NCBI GenBank assembly: GCA_944387755.1
Contig: CALXGC010000153.1
Coordinates: 1-13,655, forward strand
Direction of reading: 5' to 3'
Source: an uncultured Oscillospiraceae bacterium
Lineage (GTDB): Bacteria > Bacillota_A > Clostridia > Oscillospirales > Oscillospiraceae
DNA length: 13,655 nt
Below, one piece after another: positions 1 to 7,457 of this stretch. A program made the translations under genes and the position numbers. Below the pieces are notes generated by a model. That model saw only the letters and a list, made by a program, of their open reading frames with translations, did no database searches and was not told where the DNA came from. Position 1 is the stretch's first letter. The number at the start of each line of letters is the position of its first letter.

Positions 1-214
<214 letters not shown>

Positions 215-215
<1 letters not shown>

Positions 216-256
216 AAACCACAGGCGGTCCCGGAAGGGGCCGCCTGTGGTTTTTT
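215..256. terminator. Two-way intrinsic terminator between lepA and the flavoprotein gene
   Basis: A perfect 14-bp stem (AAAACCACAGGCGG at 215-228 with its complement at 241-254) is extended by TCCC/GGGG (one wobble pair) around a GGAA tetraloop at 233-236. A T run (251-256) follows on the + strand, and the A run at 214-218 gives a U run on the - strand. It can therefore stop both lepA (+) and the convergent flavoprotein gene (-), whose stop codon lies inside it. Confidence 0.93.
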
Positions 257-1305
257 CAGAAGAGGTCCTCCATCCGCCGGACGAAGGCGTCCAGACGCCC
301 CTCCACGCCGGGGGCGGCCAGGGCTTCGCCGGGGGCGTTGGCCGTCTCCAGCAGGGCGAATTTGGGGGGCAGGTAGAAGGACTTGTTCATATTCATAGCG
401 GAGATCACCTGCCGGGCCAGGGTGTCGCCGCCGGAGTAGCCGGAGACAATCAGGGCGAAGACCGCCTTGTCATAGAACCTGGTCTGCCGGAACAGGGCGG
501 TGAGGCGGTTGATGAAGGCGGTGAGGTTGGCGGAGAGGGCGTCGTTGTAGTTGGGGCACATGAGGATAAGGGCGTCCGCCCGGCGGACGGCGGGGTAGAC
601 CGCCTCGGACATGACGCCGCCGTAGAAGCACCGCCCCCGCTCCCCGAAGTGGAGGCACACGGTATAGGGGCAGCCGGAGCAGTCGGACAGGGTGCCGTTG
701 CGCAGGCCAATCTCCTCCACCTGCCAGCGGGGGGACAGGCGCTCCCGCACGCCGGCCCACAGGGCCATGGTGTTGGAGGTGTGGTGGCTGGAGGCGTGGA
801 GCGCCAGCAGCCGGGGCCGCTCCCGCCGGGGGAACCGCTCCCCCTCCGTCCGCTCCGCCAGCTCCCCGGCGGCGGCCTCATAGGCCTCCAGCCTGCCGGC
901 CCCCAGATTTTGGGCCTGAATCTGAAAATTGGCCAGGGAGCCGGTAGCCTCCACCAGAGGACGGCCCACCAGTGCGCACCCCGCTAGGTTCATGGCCAGG
1001 GTCAGCTCCGCCGCTGTGGACTTGGTGTACAGCTCCCCCGGCCCGTCCACAATCAGGCCGCCGGTGCAGCCCGCCAGCAGGTCCGGCTCCCGGCGCAGCC
1101 GGCCCAGCATACGGAAATACTCCAGATTCTGCCCCGCTCCGTCCAGGGGCAGGGCGAACAGCACCCTGCTGTGCCGGCGCTGGGACAGCTCCTCCGCCCG
1201 GCGGAGAAGCTGCACCTCCCGTCCGGCCAGAGCCCGCTCCAGCACCCGGTCCAGGCGCCGCCCCTCCGGGGACTCCAGGGGGGGATAATATACGGTCAGG
1301 GACAT
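256..1305 (-). CDS. Flavodoxin-fold NAD(P)H-dependent oxidoreductase with four-cysteine motif
   Basis: The last roughly 185 residues look like an FMN-binding flavodoxin-like reductase: LLALHASSHHTSNT resembles the FMN-phosphate loop (family form GS-x-R-x-x-SNT), and MCPNYNDALSANLTAFINRL matches the 'P-x-Y...S..LK.F.DR' block near the flavin ring. Between them lies a cysteine set spaced C-x2-C-x4-C-x8-C (DCSGCPYTVC...GRC), like that of related reductases and iron-sulfur flavoproteins, although the spacing is not the classical C-x2-C-x2-C-x5-7-C. The first roughly 165 residues are an extra region absent from simple 180-200 residue reductases. The start is placed at ATG 1305, preceded by AAGGTG with a 6-base gap; an in-frame ATG at 1320 would add five residues but lacks a ribosome-binding site. 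It lies about 33 bases after the LysR gene and is probably co-transcribed with it. The substrate is unknown. Confidence 0.85.
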   Translation of the reverse strand: MSLTVYYPPLESPEGRRLDRVLERALAGREVQLLRRAEELSQRRHSRVLFALPLDGAGQNLEYFRMLGRLRREPDLLAGCTGGLIVDGPGELYTKSTAAELTLAMNLAGCALVGRPLVEATGSLANFQIQAQNLGAGRLEAYEAAAGELAERTEGERFPRRERPRLLALHASSHHTSNTMALWAGVRERLSPRWQVEEIGLRNGTLSDCSGCPYTVCLHFGERGRCFYGGVMSEAVYPAVRRADALILMCPNYNDALSANLTAFINRLTALFRQTRFYDKAVFALIVSGYSGGDTLARQVISAMNMNKSFYLPPKFALLETANAPGEALAAPGVEGRLDAFVRRMEDLF

Positions 1306-1338
1306 GACAGACACCTTCATTTTTTCATTTTCTGTTTT

Positions 1339-2298
1339 TTATCCGTCCGCAGGGGAACCGTCCACGTTCAGGGCCCTCCGGGTGAGCTGGATGAACCGCT
1401 CGCCGAAGTGGGACAGGTACCGGTCCCGGCGGTAGCCCACCACCAGCTTGCCGATGGTGGACGGGTCGGTGAGAGGGAAGAGGTCCAGGGTCCGGCCGGC
1501 GGTCTGGGGCGAGGTGATATGGATGGAGCGTAAAAACAGCTCCGGGCAGATGGTCAGGCCGATGCCCGCCTCCGCCATCGCCAGGGTGGTGATGGTGTTC
1601 TCCGTCTCCAGAATCAGCTTGGGCTTGAAGAAGTGGCGGCTGAAGTACTGGTCCACCATGCTGCGGGTGCGGTTGCCCCGCTTAATGAGGATAAAGGGCA
1701 TGTGCTGAAAGGCGCCGATGTCCGCCCCGCCGGCAAACTGCGCCCGAATCTCATCCGCCCGCTGGCCGAAGAGCTGGTCGGTGAAGGGCTTGGGAACCAC
1801 CAGCATCAGGGGCTCCTCTGTGAGGGAGACCACCTCCACGTCCTCCATCATAATGGGCTGGAAGCAGACAATCAGGTCCACCCGGCCGTGGGCCAGCTCG
1901 TCCTCCAGGTGGGTGGAGTTGCCCTCGTACAGGGAGAACTCCACCATGGGGAACTCCGCCTGAAACTGGGGCAGAATCTCCGGCAGCAGGGCCAGGCCGC
2001 AGGTGTGGGAGATCCCCACCCGCAGCACCCCCATATAGTGCCGGTTGATGTCCCCCACCTTGGCCAGATACTGGCTGTGCAGGTCCAGAATCTGCCGGGC
2101 CGTCTCCACCAGCAGGTCCCCCGCATAGGTGAGGGACAGCTTGGGGGAGCGGGTGAACAGCTTCACGTCCAGCTCCTTCTCCATGTTGCTGATGTGATTG
2201 CTCAGGGACTGCTGGGAGATGTACAGCCGCTCGGCGGCGCGGGTGATGTTCAGCTCCTCCGCCACAAGCAGGAAATACTTCAAATGGAGAAAATTCAT
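1339..2298 (-). CDS. LysR-family transcriptional regulator
   Basis: This 319-residue protein has the family's usual length. Residues 1-65 form the winged helix-turn-helix: MNFLHLKYFLLVAEELNITR is followed by AAERLYISQQSLSNHISNME, the typical LysR recognition helix. A linker helix follows, then from about residue 90 the periplasmic-binding-protein-like effector domain, with the usual VGISHTCGLALLPEILPQF block and EAGIGLTICPELFL near the C-terminus. The start at 2298 is chosen because GGAAGGG lies 6 bases upstream; the in-frame ATG at 2334 has no such site, and the most upstream ATG at 2382 falls inside the -35 box. It is divergent from the hydroxyacid dehydrogenase gene at 2613, the classical layout in which a LysR protein controls the divergent gene and itself, and it precedes the flavoprotein gene by about 33 bases. 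The effector cannot be read from the sequence. Confidence 0.95.
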   Translation of the reverse strand: MNFLHLKYFLLVAEELNITRAAERLYISQQSLSNHISNMEKELDVKLFTRSPKLSLTYAGDLLVETARQILDLHSQYLAKVGDINRHYMGVLRVGISHTCGLALLPEILPQFQAEFPMVEFSLYEGNSTHLEDELAHGRVDLIVCFQPIMMEDVEVVSLTEEPLMLVVPKPFTDQLFGQRADEIRAQFAGGADIGAFQHMPFILIKRGNRTRSMVDQYFSRHFFKPKLILETENTITTLAMAEAGIGLTICPELFLRSIHITSPQTAGRTLDLFPLTDPSTIGKLVVGYRRDRYLSHFGERFIQLTRRALNVDGSPADG

Positions 2299-2353
2299 AG
2301 GCTTCCCTTCCAGTTTTTGCACGAGATCCTTCATTTTTTGTTGGGACAAATAC

Positions 2354-2382
2354 AGTATACCACAAGGAAAAAGCTGTGGCAA
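2354..2382 (-). promoter_or_regulatory. Sigma-70-type promoter of the LysR-flavoprotein pair
   Basis: On the minus strand TTGCCA (2377-2382) and TATACT (2354-2359) are separated by exactly 17 bases, close to consensus. Transcription would start near 2347, giving a leader of about 50 bases before the ATG at 2298. This placement supports the 2298 start over 2382. Confidence 0.8.
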
Positions 2383-2596
2383 CCCTCAGTAAAAATCTGC
2401 TGGCCGGACAGGAATTTTTATGCTTTAATGGTGTTAAAATGAGATTGAGTGGAAAGAAAGCGGCCGTTTCCTTGATAAAAATTTAACCAATACGCGGAGA
2501 GACGGCCGGCGGAATGCGGGACAGTAAAAGCATTCCCAACGGATTTTGTAAAAAAGTCCCCTGGAAATTGTGTGATTTTGAAGAGAATTGAAGAGA
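2383..2596. promoter_or_regulatory. Divergent intergenic region with leader hairpins upstream of the dehydrogenase gene
   Basis: This gap between the LysR promoter and the dehydrogenase ribosome-binding site holds no gene. It contains A+T-rich stretches at 2412-2437 and 2472-2490 flanked by GC-rich blocks. Visible structure: an inverted repeat CGGCCGT (2461-2467) / ACGGCCG (2502-2508), and a perfect 7-bp hairpin GGAATGC (2511-2517) / GCATTCC (2530-2536) with a 12-base loop. GGGAC at 2518-2522, in that loop, can instead pair with GTCCC at 2556-2560. An imperfect ATTTT...AAAAT dyad at 2413-2437 could be a LysR site but is weak. I could not find a convincing -35/-10 pair for the rightward gene. 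Confidence 0.4.
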
Positions 2597-2612
2597 AAGG
2601 AAGATCAACCTC

Positions 2613-3554
2613 ATGAAATGCCTGATTATTGACGTGGTGCACCACTCCATCCGCGAAGAGCTGAGCAAATACATGCAGGTGGATACCCATATCCTGCCCA
2701 CCCAGGAGGAGCTCACCGACCTCATCGGCGACTATGAGATTCTGGTGATGCGGGTGAATCCCGCCATTACCCGCCAGGTGCTGGAGGCGGCGAAGAAGCT
2801 GCGGGTCATCAGCGTGTGCTCCGTGGGTCTGAACCACATCGACCTGGAGGCCGCCAAGGAGAAGGGCATCCAGGTCATCAACGCCCCAGGTCTGAGCTGC
2901 AACGCCGTGGCCGAGCTCACCTTCTCCAAGATGCTGGACCTCTCCCGCCACACCATGCCGGCCAACCGGGACGTCAAGGTATATAAGCAGTGGAACAAAT
3001 ACAAATTCCTGGGCCGGGAGCTCCGGGACAAGACCCTGGGCATTCTGGGCTTCGGCCGCATCGGCCAGCGGGTGGGCGAGCTGGGCCGCGCCTTCCGCAT
3101 GAACGTGGTGGCCTATGACCCCTACCTCCCCGCCCACGTGTTCGAGGAGCAGCACGCCCAGAGTCTGAGCATCCGGGACGTCCTGCGGGTCTCCGACTTC
3201 GTCTCCATCCACATGCCCCTGACGCCGGAGACGCAAAACCTGTTCAACGCCCGCTCCATCGCCATTATGAAGCCCGACGCCGTGGTCCTGAACATGAGCC
3301 GGGGCGGCATCGTCAACGAGCAGGACATGTACGAGGCCCTGAAGGAGGGCCGTCTGGGCGGCTACGCCGCCGACGTGATGGCCAACGAGCTGTCCACCAG
3401 CAGCCTGGACGGCAGCACCGCCTGCGACTCCCCCCTCTTTGAGTGCGACAACTTTATCGTCACCCCCCACCTGGGCGCCCAGACGGTGGACACCTTCCGG
3501 GACATCGGCGCCCACGCCGTGGCCCAGATTAAGCAGATCTTTGACCTGAAATAA
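2613..3554 (+). CDS. D-isomer-specific 2-hydroxyacid dehydrogenase (NAD-dependent)
   Basis: This 313-residue protein has the normal length and order for the family: a split substrate-binding domain around a central NAD-binding Rossmann domain. The nucleotide loop GFGRIG is at residues 146-151, and Asp169 (VVAYDP) ends the second strand, pointing to NAD rather than NADP. The catalytic set is visible: Arg230 in NMSRGG, Glu259 in DVMANEL and His286 in TPHLGA. The block after Glu259 is unusual: where most members have Glu-Pro, this protein has Glu-Leu. The family reduces 2-oxoacids or oxidises D-2-hydroxyacids in the cytoplasm; 3-phosphoglycerate, lactate, glycerate and hydroxyisocaproate types cannot be told apart here. 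There is no C-terminal ACT domain, so a long-form serine-pathway SerA is unlikely. AAGGAAG ends 9 bases before the ATG. It is divergent from the LysR gene and is its most likely target. Confidence 0.93.
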   Translation: MKCLIIDVVHHSIREELSKYMQVDTHILPTQEELTDLIGDYEILVMRVNPAITRQVLEAAKKLRVISVCSVGLNHIDLEAAKEKGIQVINAPGLSCNAVAELTFSKMLDLSRHTMPANRDVKVYKQWNKYKFLGRELRDKTLGILGFGRIGQRVGELGRAFRMNVVAYDPYLPAHVFEEQHAQSLSIRDVLRVSDFVSIHMPLTPETQNLFNARSIAIMKPDAVVLNMSRGGIVNEQDMYEALKEGRLGGYAADVMANELSTSSLDGSTACDSPLFECDNFIVTPHLGAQTVDTFRDIGAHAVAQIKQIFDLK

Positions 3555-3592
3555 AGAAAATCGAGCGCGCGGGGCGGCCCGCGGCAGAGCGG

Positions 3593-3636
3593 CACAGGTC
3601 CGGCGCTTTTGTTCAGCGCCGGACCTGTGTATTTTT
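3593..3636 (+). terminator. Intrinsic terminator of the dehydrogenase gene
   Basis: A perfect 14-bp stem (3593-3606 with 3616-3629), extendable by one T-A pair to a TTTGTTC loop, is followed by TATTTTT at 3630-3636. A smaller GC hairpin, CGCGGG-GCGG-CCCGCG at 3568-3583, sits just upstream. Confidence 0.92.
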
Positions 3637-3637
3637 G

Positions 3638-3800
3638 CGCCCGTTCTCCTGGGTGATCCCGCCCCCGCCGGGGAACGGCTGGGAAAATTTAATGAAAAAT
3701 TCATGTTTTCTTTGGGGAAAGCTAATGGTCCGGCGGTAACATAGGACCGAAAAACAGGCGGCTCCGGCCGCCGGCAATCTCTACATAAGGAGTCAACGCT
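3638..3800 (+). promoter_or_regulatory. Leader and probable promoter region of the efflux operon
   Basis: No gene is visible. Structure includes CCGTTCTCC (3641-3649) that can pair with GGGGAACGG (3670-3678, one wobble), a palindrome ATGAA-AAA-TTCAT at 3692-3704, and a compact hairpin GGCGGC-TCCG-GCCGCC at 3757-3772. The ribosome-binding site AAGGAG (3787-3792) sits 8 bases before the adaptor ATG. The palindrome in an A+T-rich patch is a possible operator. I see no convincing -35/-10 pair; TAACAT at 3737-3742 is the best -10 candidate but lacks a good -35. Confidence 0.35.
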
Positions 3801-5399
3801 ATGGAAACCTCACAGCCCGCCGTCTCTCCGGCGGCTCCGGAGACGCGCGCCCCCCTTTGGACGGGCCCGAAAAAGCGCCGCCGGAGAACCAAATTTCTCC
3901 TTGCCGGCCTGATTTTACTGGCGCTGGGCCTCTGGACTCTGGTCCGGCCCATGCTCGGCAGCCCCGCCGTCTCTTTGGGGCAGTATCAGACCGCCTCCGT
4001 CCAGCGCCGGGACCTGACCGTCACGGTGTCCGGCTCCGGGACCGCCGCCCCCATCGAGTCCTACCAGGTGTCCGCCCTGGTGTCCGGCGAGATTCTGGAG
4101 GCCTCCTTTGAGGACGGGGACCAGGTGGCCCAGGGGCAGCTGCTCTACCGGATTGACCCCGGCAGCGCCCAGACCGCCCTCCAGCAGGCCCAGCTGGCCG
4201 TGGAGCAGGCCCAGCTCAGCTATGACAGCCTGGCCTCCGGCCTTCAGGTGAAGGCCTCCGGGGCGGGGGTGGTGCAAACCCTCCACGTCCGGCAGGGGGA
4301 CCTGGTTGCCGCCGGAACCGCCGTGGCCGACGTCACCGACACCTCCGTGATGACCCTCGCCGTCCCCTTCCAGTCCGCCGACGCCGGGCAGATCTCCCCA
4401 GGCCAGGCCGCCCAGGTGACGCTGGCCGGCACGCTGGAGACCCTCCCCGGCGTGGTGGAGCGCGTGGCCCCCGCCGCCCAGGTGGGCAGCGGCGGCGCGC
4501 TGGTGCGGCAGGTGGAGGTCCGCCTGGACAACCCCGGCGCCCTGGCCCCCGGCGCACAGGCCACCGTGCGGGTGGGAAATCTCGCCTGCGCCGCCGCCGG
4601 AACCCTTGCCCCCCGGCTGAGCCAGACCATCACCGCCGCCTCCAGCGGCGAAATTGTACAGCTGAACGTCTCCGCCGGGGACCGGGTGTCCGCGGGAGAC
4701 GTGCTGGCCGTCCTCGGCGGCGAGACGGCGGAGGACTCCCTGGCCGGCGCCGCCCTGGCGGTGGAGAACGCCCGCCTCTCCCTCCAGAGCGCCCAGGAGG
4801 CGTTGGAGAACTACACCATTACCTCCCCCATCTCCGGCACGGTCATTGAGAAAAATCTCAAGGCCGGGGACCAGCTGGACGGGGGCGACTCCGGGGCAAT
4901 GGCGGTGATCTTCGACCTGAGCGCCCTGGAGCTGAAGATGGACGTCAGCGAGCTGGACATCGGCGCCATTCAGACGGGCCAGACGGTGGAGATCACCGCC
5001 GAGGCCATCCCCGGCCAGATCTTCACCGGCATGGTGGAGAAGGTGAACATCAACGGCTCCACCGCCGACGGCTTCACCACCTACCCCGTCACCATCCTTC
5101 TGCCGGAGTACGGGGACCTGAACCCCGGCATGAACGTATCCGCGCAGGTCATTGTGGACCGGGCGGAACACGTCCTGTGCGTGCCCGCCCCGGCGGTGAA
5201 CAGCGATCAGACCGTCCTCACGGCGGAGGAGGGGGCGCTGAATCCCGACGGCTCCGTGGCCGACGCCGCCAGGCTCCACACCCGGACGGTGACGCTGGGC
5301 CGGAGCGACGGGTCGTTTGTGGAGATTCTATCCGGCCTGGAGGAGGGGGAGACCGTCCTCCTGCCCATCCAGTCGGCGGGCGGCGGACCGGAGGGATAA
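3801..5399 (+). CDS. Efflux membrane-fusion adaptor (HlyD/MacA type) with duplicated adaptor module
   Basis: This 532-residue adaptor belongs to an ABC exporter. A basic cytoplasmic tail (KKRRRR, 24-29) precedes one membrane segment at about 31-50; the rest is extracytoplasmic. Two complete adaptor modules follow. Module 1: lipoyl half (88-120, SGEILEASFEDGDQVAQGQL), short helical hairpin (121-148), lipoyl half (151-180), beta-barrel (183-258). Module 2: lipoyl half (277-307, SGEIVQLNVSAGDRVSAGDV), hairpin (311-338), lipoyl half (339-371, SGTVIEKNLKAGDQL), barrel (376-452, with IQTGQTVEITAEA and GDLNPGMNVSAQV). A membrane-proximal region (about 455-523) ends with GLEEGETVLL. Typical MacA-like proteins have one module and about 370 residues. 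The helical hairpins are short, as expected where there is no outer membrane to span. AAGGAG lies 8 bases before the ATG. The ATPase gene begins two bases after the stop, with its ribosome-binding site inside this gene's last codons, so they are probably co-expressed. Confidence 0.93.
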   Translation: METSQPAVSPAAPETRAPLWTGPKKRRRRTKFLLAGLILLALGLWTLVRPMLGSPAVSLGQYQTASVQRRDLTVTVSGSGTAAPIESYQVSALVSGEILEASFEDGDQVAQGQLLYRIDPGSAQTALQQAQLAVEQAQLSYDSLASGLQVKASGAGVVQTLHVRQGDLVAAGTAVADVTDTSVMTLAVPFQSADAGQISPGQAAQVTLAGTLETLPGVVERVAPAAQVGSGGALVRQVEVRLDNPGALAPGAQATVRVGNLACAAAGTLAPRLSQTITAASSGEIVQLNVSAGDRVSAGDVLAVLGGETAEDSLAGAALAVENARLSLQSAQEALENYTITSPISGTVIEKNLKAGDQLDGGDSGAMAVIFDLSALELKMDVSELDIGAIQTGQTVEITAEAIPGQIFTGMVEKVNINGSTADGFTTYPVTILLPEYGDLNPGMNVSAQVIVDRAEHVLCVPAPAVNSDQTVLTAEEGALNPDGSVADAARLHTRTVTLGRSDGSFVEILSGLEEGETVLLPIQSAGGGPEG

Positions 5400-5401
5400 C
5401 G

Positions 5402-6145
5402 ATGGACCATCTCATTGAACTGCGGGACGTATATAAAATCTATCCCATGGGGGACGAGGCGGTCCACGCCCTGGACGGCGTCACCATCGCCATCAGCCAG
5501 GGGGCAGTTGTGGCCCTTGTGGGCTCCTCCGGCTCCGGCAAGTCCACCGCCATGAACATCATCGGCTGTCTGGACGTGCCCACCGCCGGGACCTACCGGC
5601 TGGGGGGTGTGGACGTGTCCACCATGGACGACGACCAGCAGGCGGAGATCCGCAACAAAATGCTGGGCTTCATCTTTCAGCAGTACAACCTCATTCCCAA
5701 GCTCACCGTGCTGGAGAATGTGGAGCTCCCCCTGCTGTACGCCGGGGTCCCGGCGGCGGAGCGGAAGGCGCGCTCCATACGGGCCCTGGAGCGGGTGGGC
5801 CTGGCGGGGAAGCAGAAAAACCTGCCCTCCCAGCTCTCCGGCGGCCAGCAGCAGCGGGTGTCCATCGCCCGCGCCCTGGCCGGAGACCCGCCGGTGATTC
5901 TGGCTGACGAGCCCACCGGCGCCCTGGACTCCCGCACCGGCCGGGAGGTGCTGGGCTTTCTCAAACAGCTCAACCGGGAGGGCAACACCGTGGTCCTCAT
6001 CACCCACGACAACTCCATCGCCGTCAAAGCCGACCGGATCATCCGCCTTCAGGACGGAAAGGTCATCTATGACGGGGACGCCCACGACCCCAGCGCGGTG
6101 GTCCAGCCCGGCGAGGCCGGCGGAAACGGGGAGGCGGGGGCATGA
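5402..6145 (+). CDS. ABC exporter ATP-binding protein (MacB/LolD type)
   Basis: This 247-residue ATPase has every ABC motif intact: Walker [10 protein letters not shown] (41-49), Q-loop FQQYNLIP (92-99), signature LSGGQQQR (145-152), Walker B VILADE (165-170), D-loop ALDS (174-177) and the switch histidine His202 in LITHD. The Q-loop form and the sequence [10 protein letters not shown] are characteristic of the MacB/LolD/FtsE-related class that powers FtsX-fold permeases. It hydrolyses ATP on the inner face of the membrane to drive the partner permease encoded next. The start at 5402 has GGAGGG at 5390-5395 with a 6-base gap; longer forms reaching back into the adaptor gene in another frame are artefacts. 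The stop overlaps the permease start as ATGA, indicating translational coupling. The last 20 residues are a Gly/Ala/Glu-rich tail without motif. Confidence 0.97.
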   Translation: MDHLIELRDVYKIYPMGDEAVHALDGVTIAISQGAVVALVGSSGSGKSTAMNIIGCLDVPTAGTYRLGGVDVSTMDDDQQAEIRNKMLGFIFQQYNLIPKLTVLENVELPLLYAGVPAAERKARSIRALERVGLAGKQKNLPSQLSGGQQQRVSIARALAGDPPVILADEPTGALDSRTGREVLGFLKQLNREGNTVVLITHDNSIAVKADRIIRLQDGKVIYDGDAHDPSAVVQPGEAGGNGEAGA

Positions 6146-7389
6146 ACGCGGGACAGTCCTTCCGCCTGGCCATTAAATCCCTGACCACCAGCAAAATGCG
6201 CTCCCTGCTGACCATGCTGGGCATCATCATCGGCGTGGCCTCGGTCATTGTCATCCTCTCCCTGGGCAACGGCGTCCAGGGTATGATTGACGAGCAGGTG
6301 GACAAGCTGGGCATCAACATGATGCAGACCATGGTGTGGGGCCGGGGAGACGGGTCCACCATGGACCTGACGCCGGAGGACATGTACGCCCTGGTGGAGG
6401 AGCACCCCGGCGTCCTCACCGGCGTGTCCCCCTATGTATCCTTTCAGGCCACCCTCCGCCGGGGGGACGAGAAGTTCAGCAAAACCCAGCTCTACGGCGT
6501 CAGCGAGGTCATGTTCAACAGCCAGACCCAGTCTACCATTGACGGCGGACAGAAGCTGTCCAGCGGGCGCTTTCTCTCCTATCTGGACGTGGAGCGGCGG
6601 CAGAAGGTGTGCGTCGTGGGGGCCTATCTGGAGCAGGAGATGTTCGGCGGGAACGCACTTGGACAGAATCTGTCCATCAACGGGACGGTCTACACCGTCG
6701 TGGGGGTGCTGGAGCGCCTCAGCGCCACGGACATGACCGAGGGCGGCGCGGACGACCAGATTTATATCCCCTACGAAAACGCCCTGGAGATCATGGGCTC
6801 CCGGCGTGTGACGCTGTACATCTTCACCAGCACCTCCGGAGAGACCGCCGCCCAGGCCAAGTCCATCGTTGACGGTATGCTCTATGAATACTTTCAGGGG
6901 GACGAGGACGCCTACTACACCACCACCATGGAGGAGCAGGCCAACCTCATCAACGCCATGATGGGGGTGGTCATGGGGGTGCTGGTGGCCATTGCGGCCA
7001 TCTCCCTGCTGGTGGGCGGCATCGGCATTATGAATATTATGCTGGTCTCCGTCACCGAGCGCACCCGGGAGATTGGCATCCGAAAATCTCTGGGGGCCAA
7101 GCGCCGGGACATCCGCAGCCAGTTTGTCATTGAGGCCGGGACCACCTCCGCCATCGGCGGCCTGCTGGGCATCGCCCTGGGCTGCCTGCTGGCCATGGGG
7201 GTGGGCTCCCTCATCGGCGGAATGCTGGCCGCGGAGATGGGCGGCAGCGCCACCTTCTCCGCGGCGCCCACCCTGAGCGCCGTGGCCATCAGCTTCGGCG
7301 TCTCCGTGGGCATCGGCGTGCTCTTCGGCTATCTGCCCGCCAATAAGGCCGCGAAACTGAACCCCATCGACGCGCTGCGGTACGACTGA
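6142..7389 (+). CDS. ABC exporter permease (MacB/FtsX family)
   Basis: This 415-residue permease has the four-helix FtsX/MacB layout. Helix 1 is at about 22-42 (TMLGIIIGVASVIVILSLGN), and a large extracytoplasmic MacB-type core domain spans about 43-270. Helices 2 (272-300), 3 (335-362) and 4 (378-400) follow. The conserved blocks KSLTTSKMRSLLTMLGIIIG, GGIGIMNIMLVSVTERTREI, GIRKSLGAKRRDI and PANKAAKLNPIDALRYD match the MacB family closely, so this is more MacB-like than LolCE or bacitracin-type. No ATPase domain is fused; it uses the separate ATPase encoded just upstream. GGAGG at 6130-6134 precedes the ATG by 7 bases, and the start overlaps the ATPase stop. Together with the adaptor it forms a tripartite-like exporter lacking an outer-membrane channel. 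Substrate is unknown; macrolides, peptides and lipids are all transported by relatives. Confidence 0.96.
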   Translation: MNAGQSFRLAIKSLTTSKMRSLLTMLGIIIGVASVIVILSLGNGVQGMIDEQVDKLGINMMQTMVWGRGDGSTMDLTPEDMYALVEEHPGVLTGVSPYVSFQATLRRGDEKFSKTQLYGVSEVMFNSQTQSTIDGGQKLSSGRFLSYLDVERRQKVCVVGAYLEQEMFGGNALGQNLSINGTVYTVVGVLERLSATDMTEGGADDQIYIPYENALEIMGSRRVTLYIFTSTSGETAAQAKSIVDGMLYEYFQGDEDAYYTTTMEEQANLINAMMGVVMGVLVAIAAISLLVGGIGIMNIMLVSVTERTREIGIRKSLGAKRRDIRSQFVIEAGTTSAIGGLLGIALGCLLAMGVGSLIGGMLAAEMGGSATFSAAPTLSAVAISFGVSVGIGVLFGYLPANKAAKLNPIDALRYD

Positions 7390-7394
7390 GGGGC

Positions 7395-7418
7395 GGGGCG
7401 GGGACAGGCTCCCGCCCC
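7395..7418 (+). other. GC-rich hairpin between permease and SLH gene
   Basis: GGGGCGGG (7395-7402) pairs perfectly with CCCGCCCC (7411-7418) around an 8-base loop. No T run follows, so a simple terminator is unlikely. It may slow RNA decay or reduce read-through into the SLH gene, which starts 39 bases later. Confidence 0.4.
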
Positions 7419-7457
7419 ATGAAAATTTCCCCATCAAACAAAGGAGCTTTGTGGACT

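Noticed and set aside
2413..2437. LysR operator (ATTTT...AAAAT dyad)
   Set aside because: The dyad is imperfect and A+T runs are common in this gap; not strong enough to call as a site.
2418..3704. Minus-strand frame of 428 residues opposite the dehydrogenase gene
   Set aside because: It runs through the terminator and the divergent promoter region and yields a Gly/His/Val-rich sequence with no domain; the plus strand has the complete dehydrogenase motifs.
3915..5279. Long minus-strand frame opposite the adaptor gene, and a similar one at 6067-7437 opposite the permease
   Set aside because: Both are GC-driven antisense shadows of genes with clear motifs on the plus strand.
5177..5401. Extended N-terminus for the ATPase inside the adaptor gene
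   Set aside because: The extension is Arg/Gly-rich shadow sequence. ATG 5402 has GGAGGG at the right distance and starts exactly at the family N-terminus.
7395..7418. Terminator after the permease gene
   Set aside because: The stem is perfect but no T run follows, so it is listed only as a hairpin.
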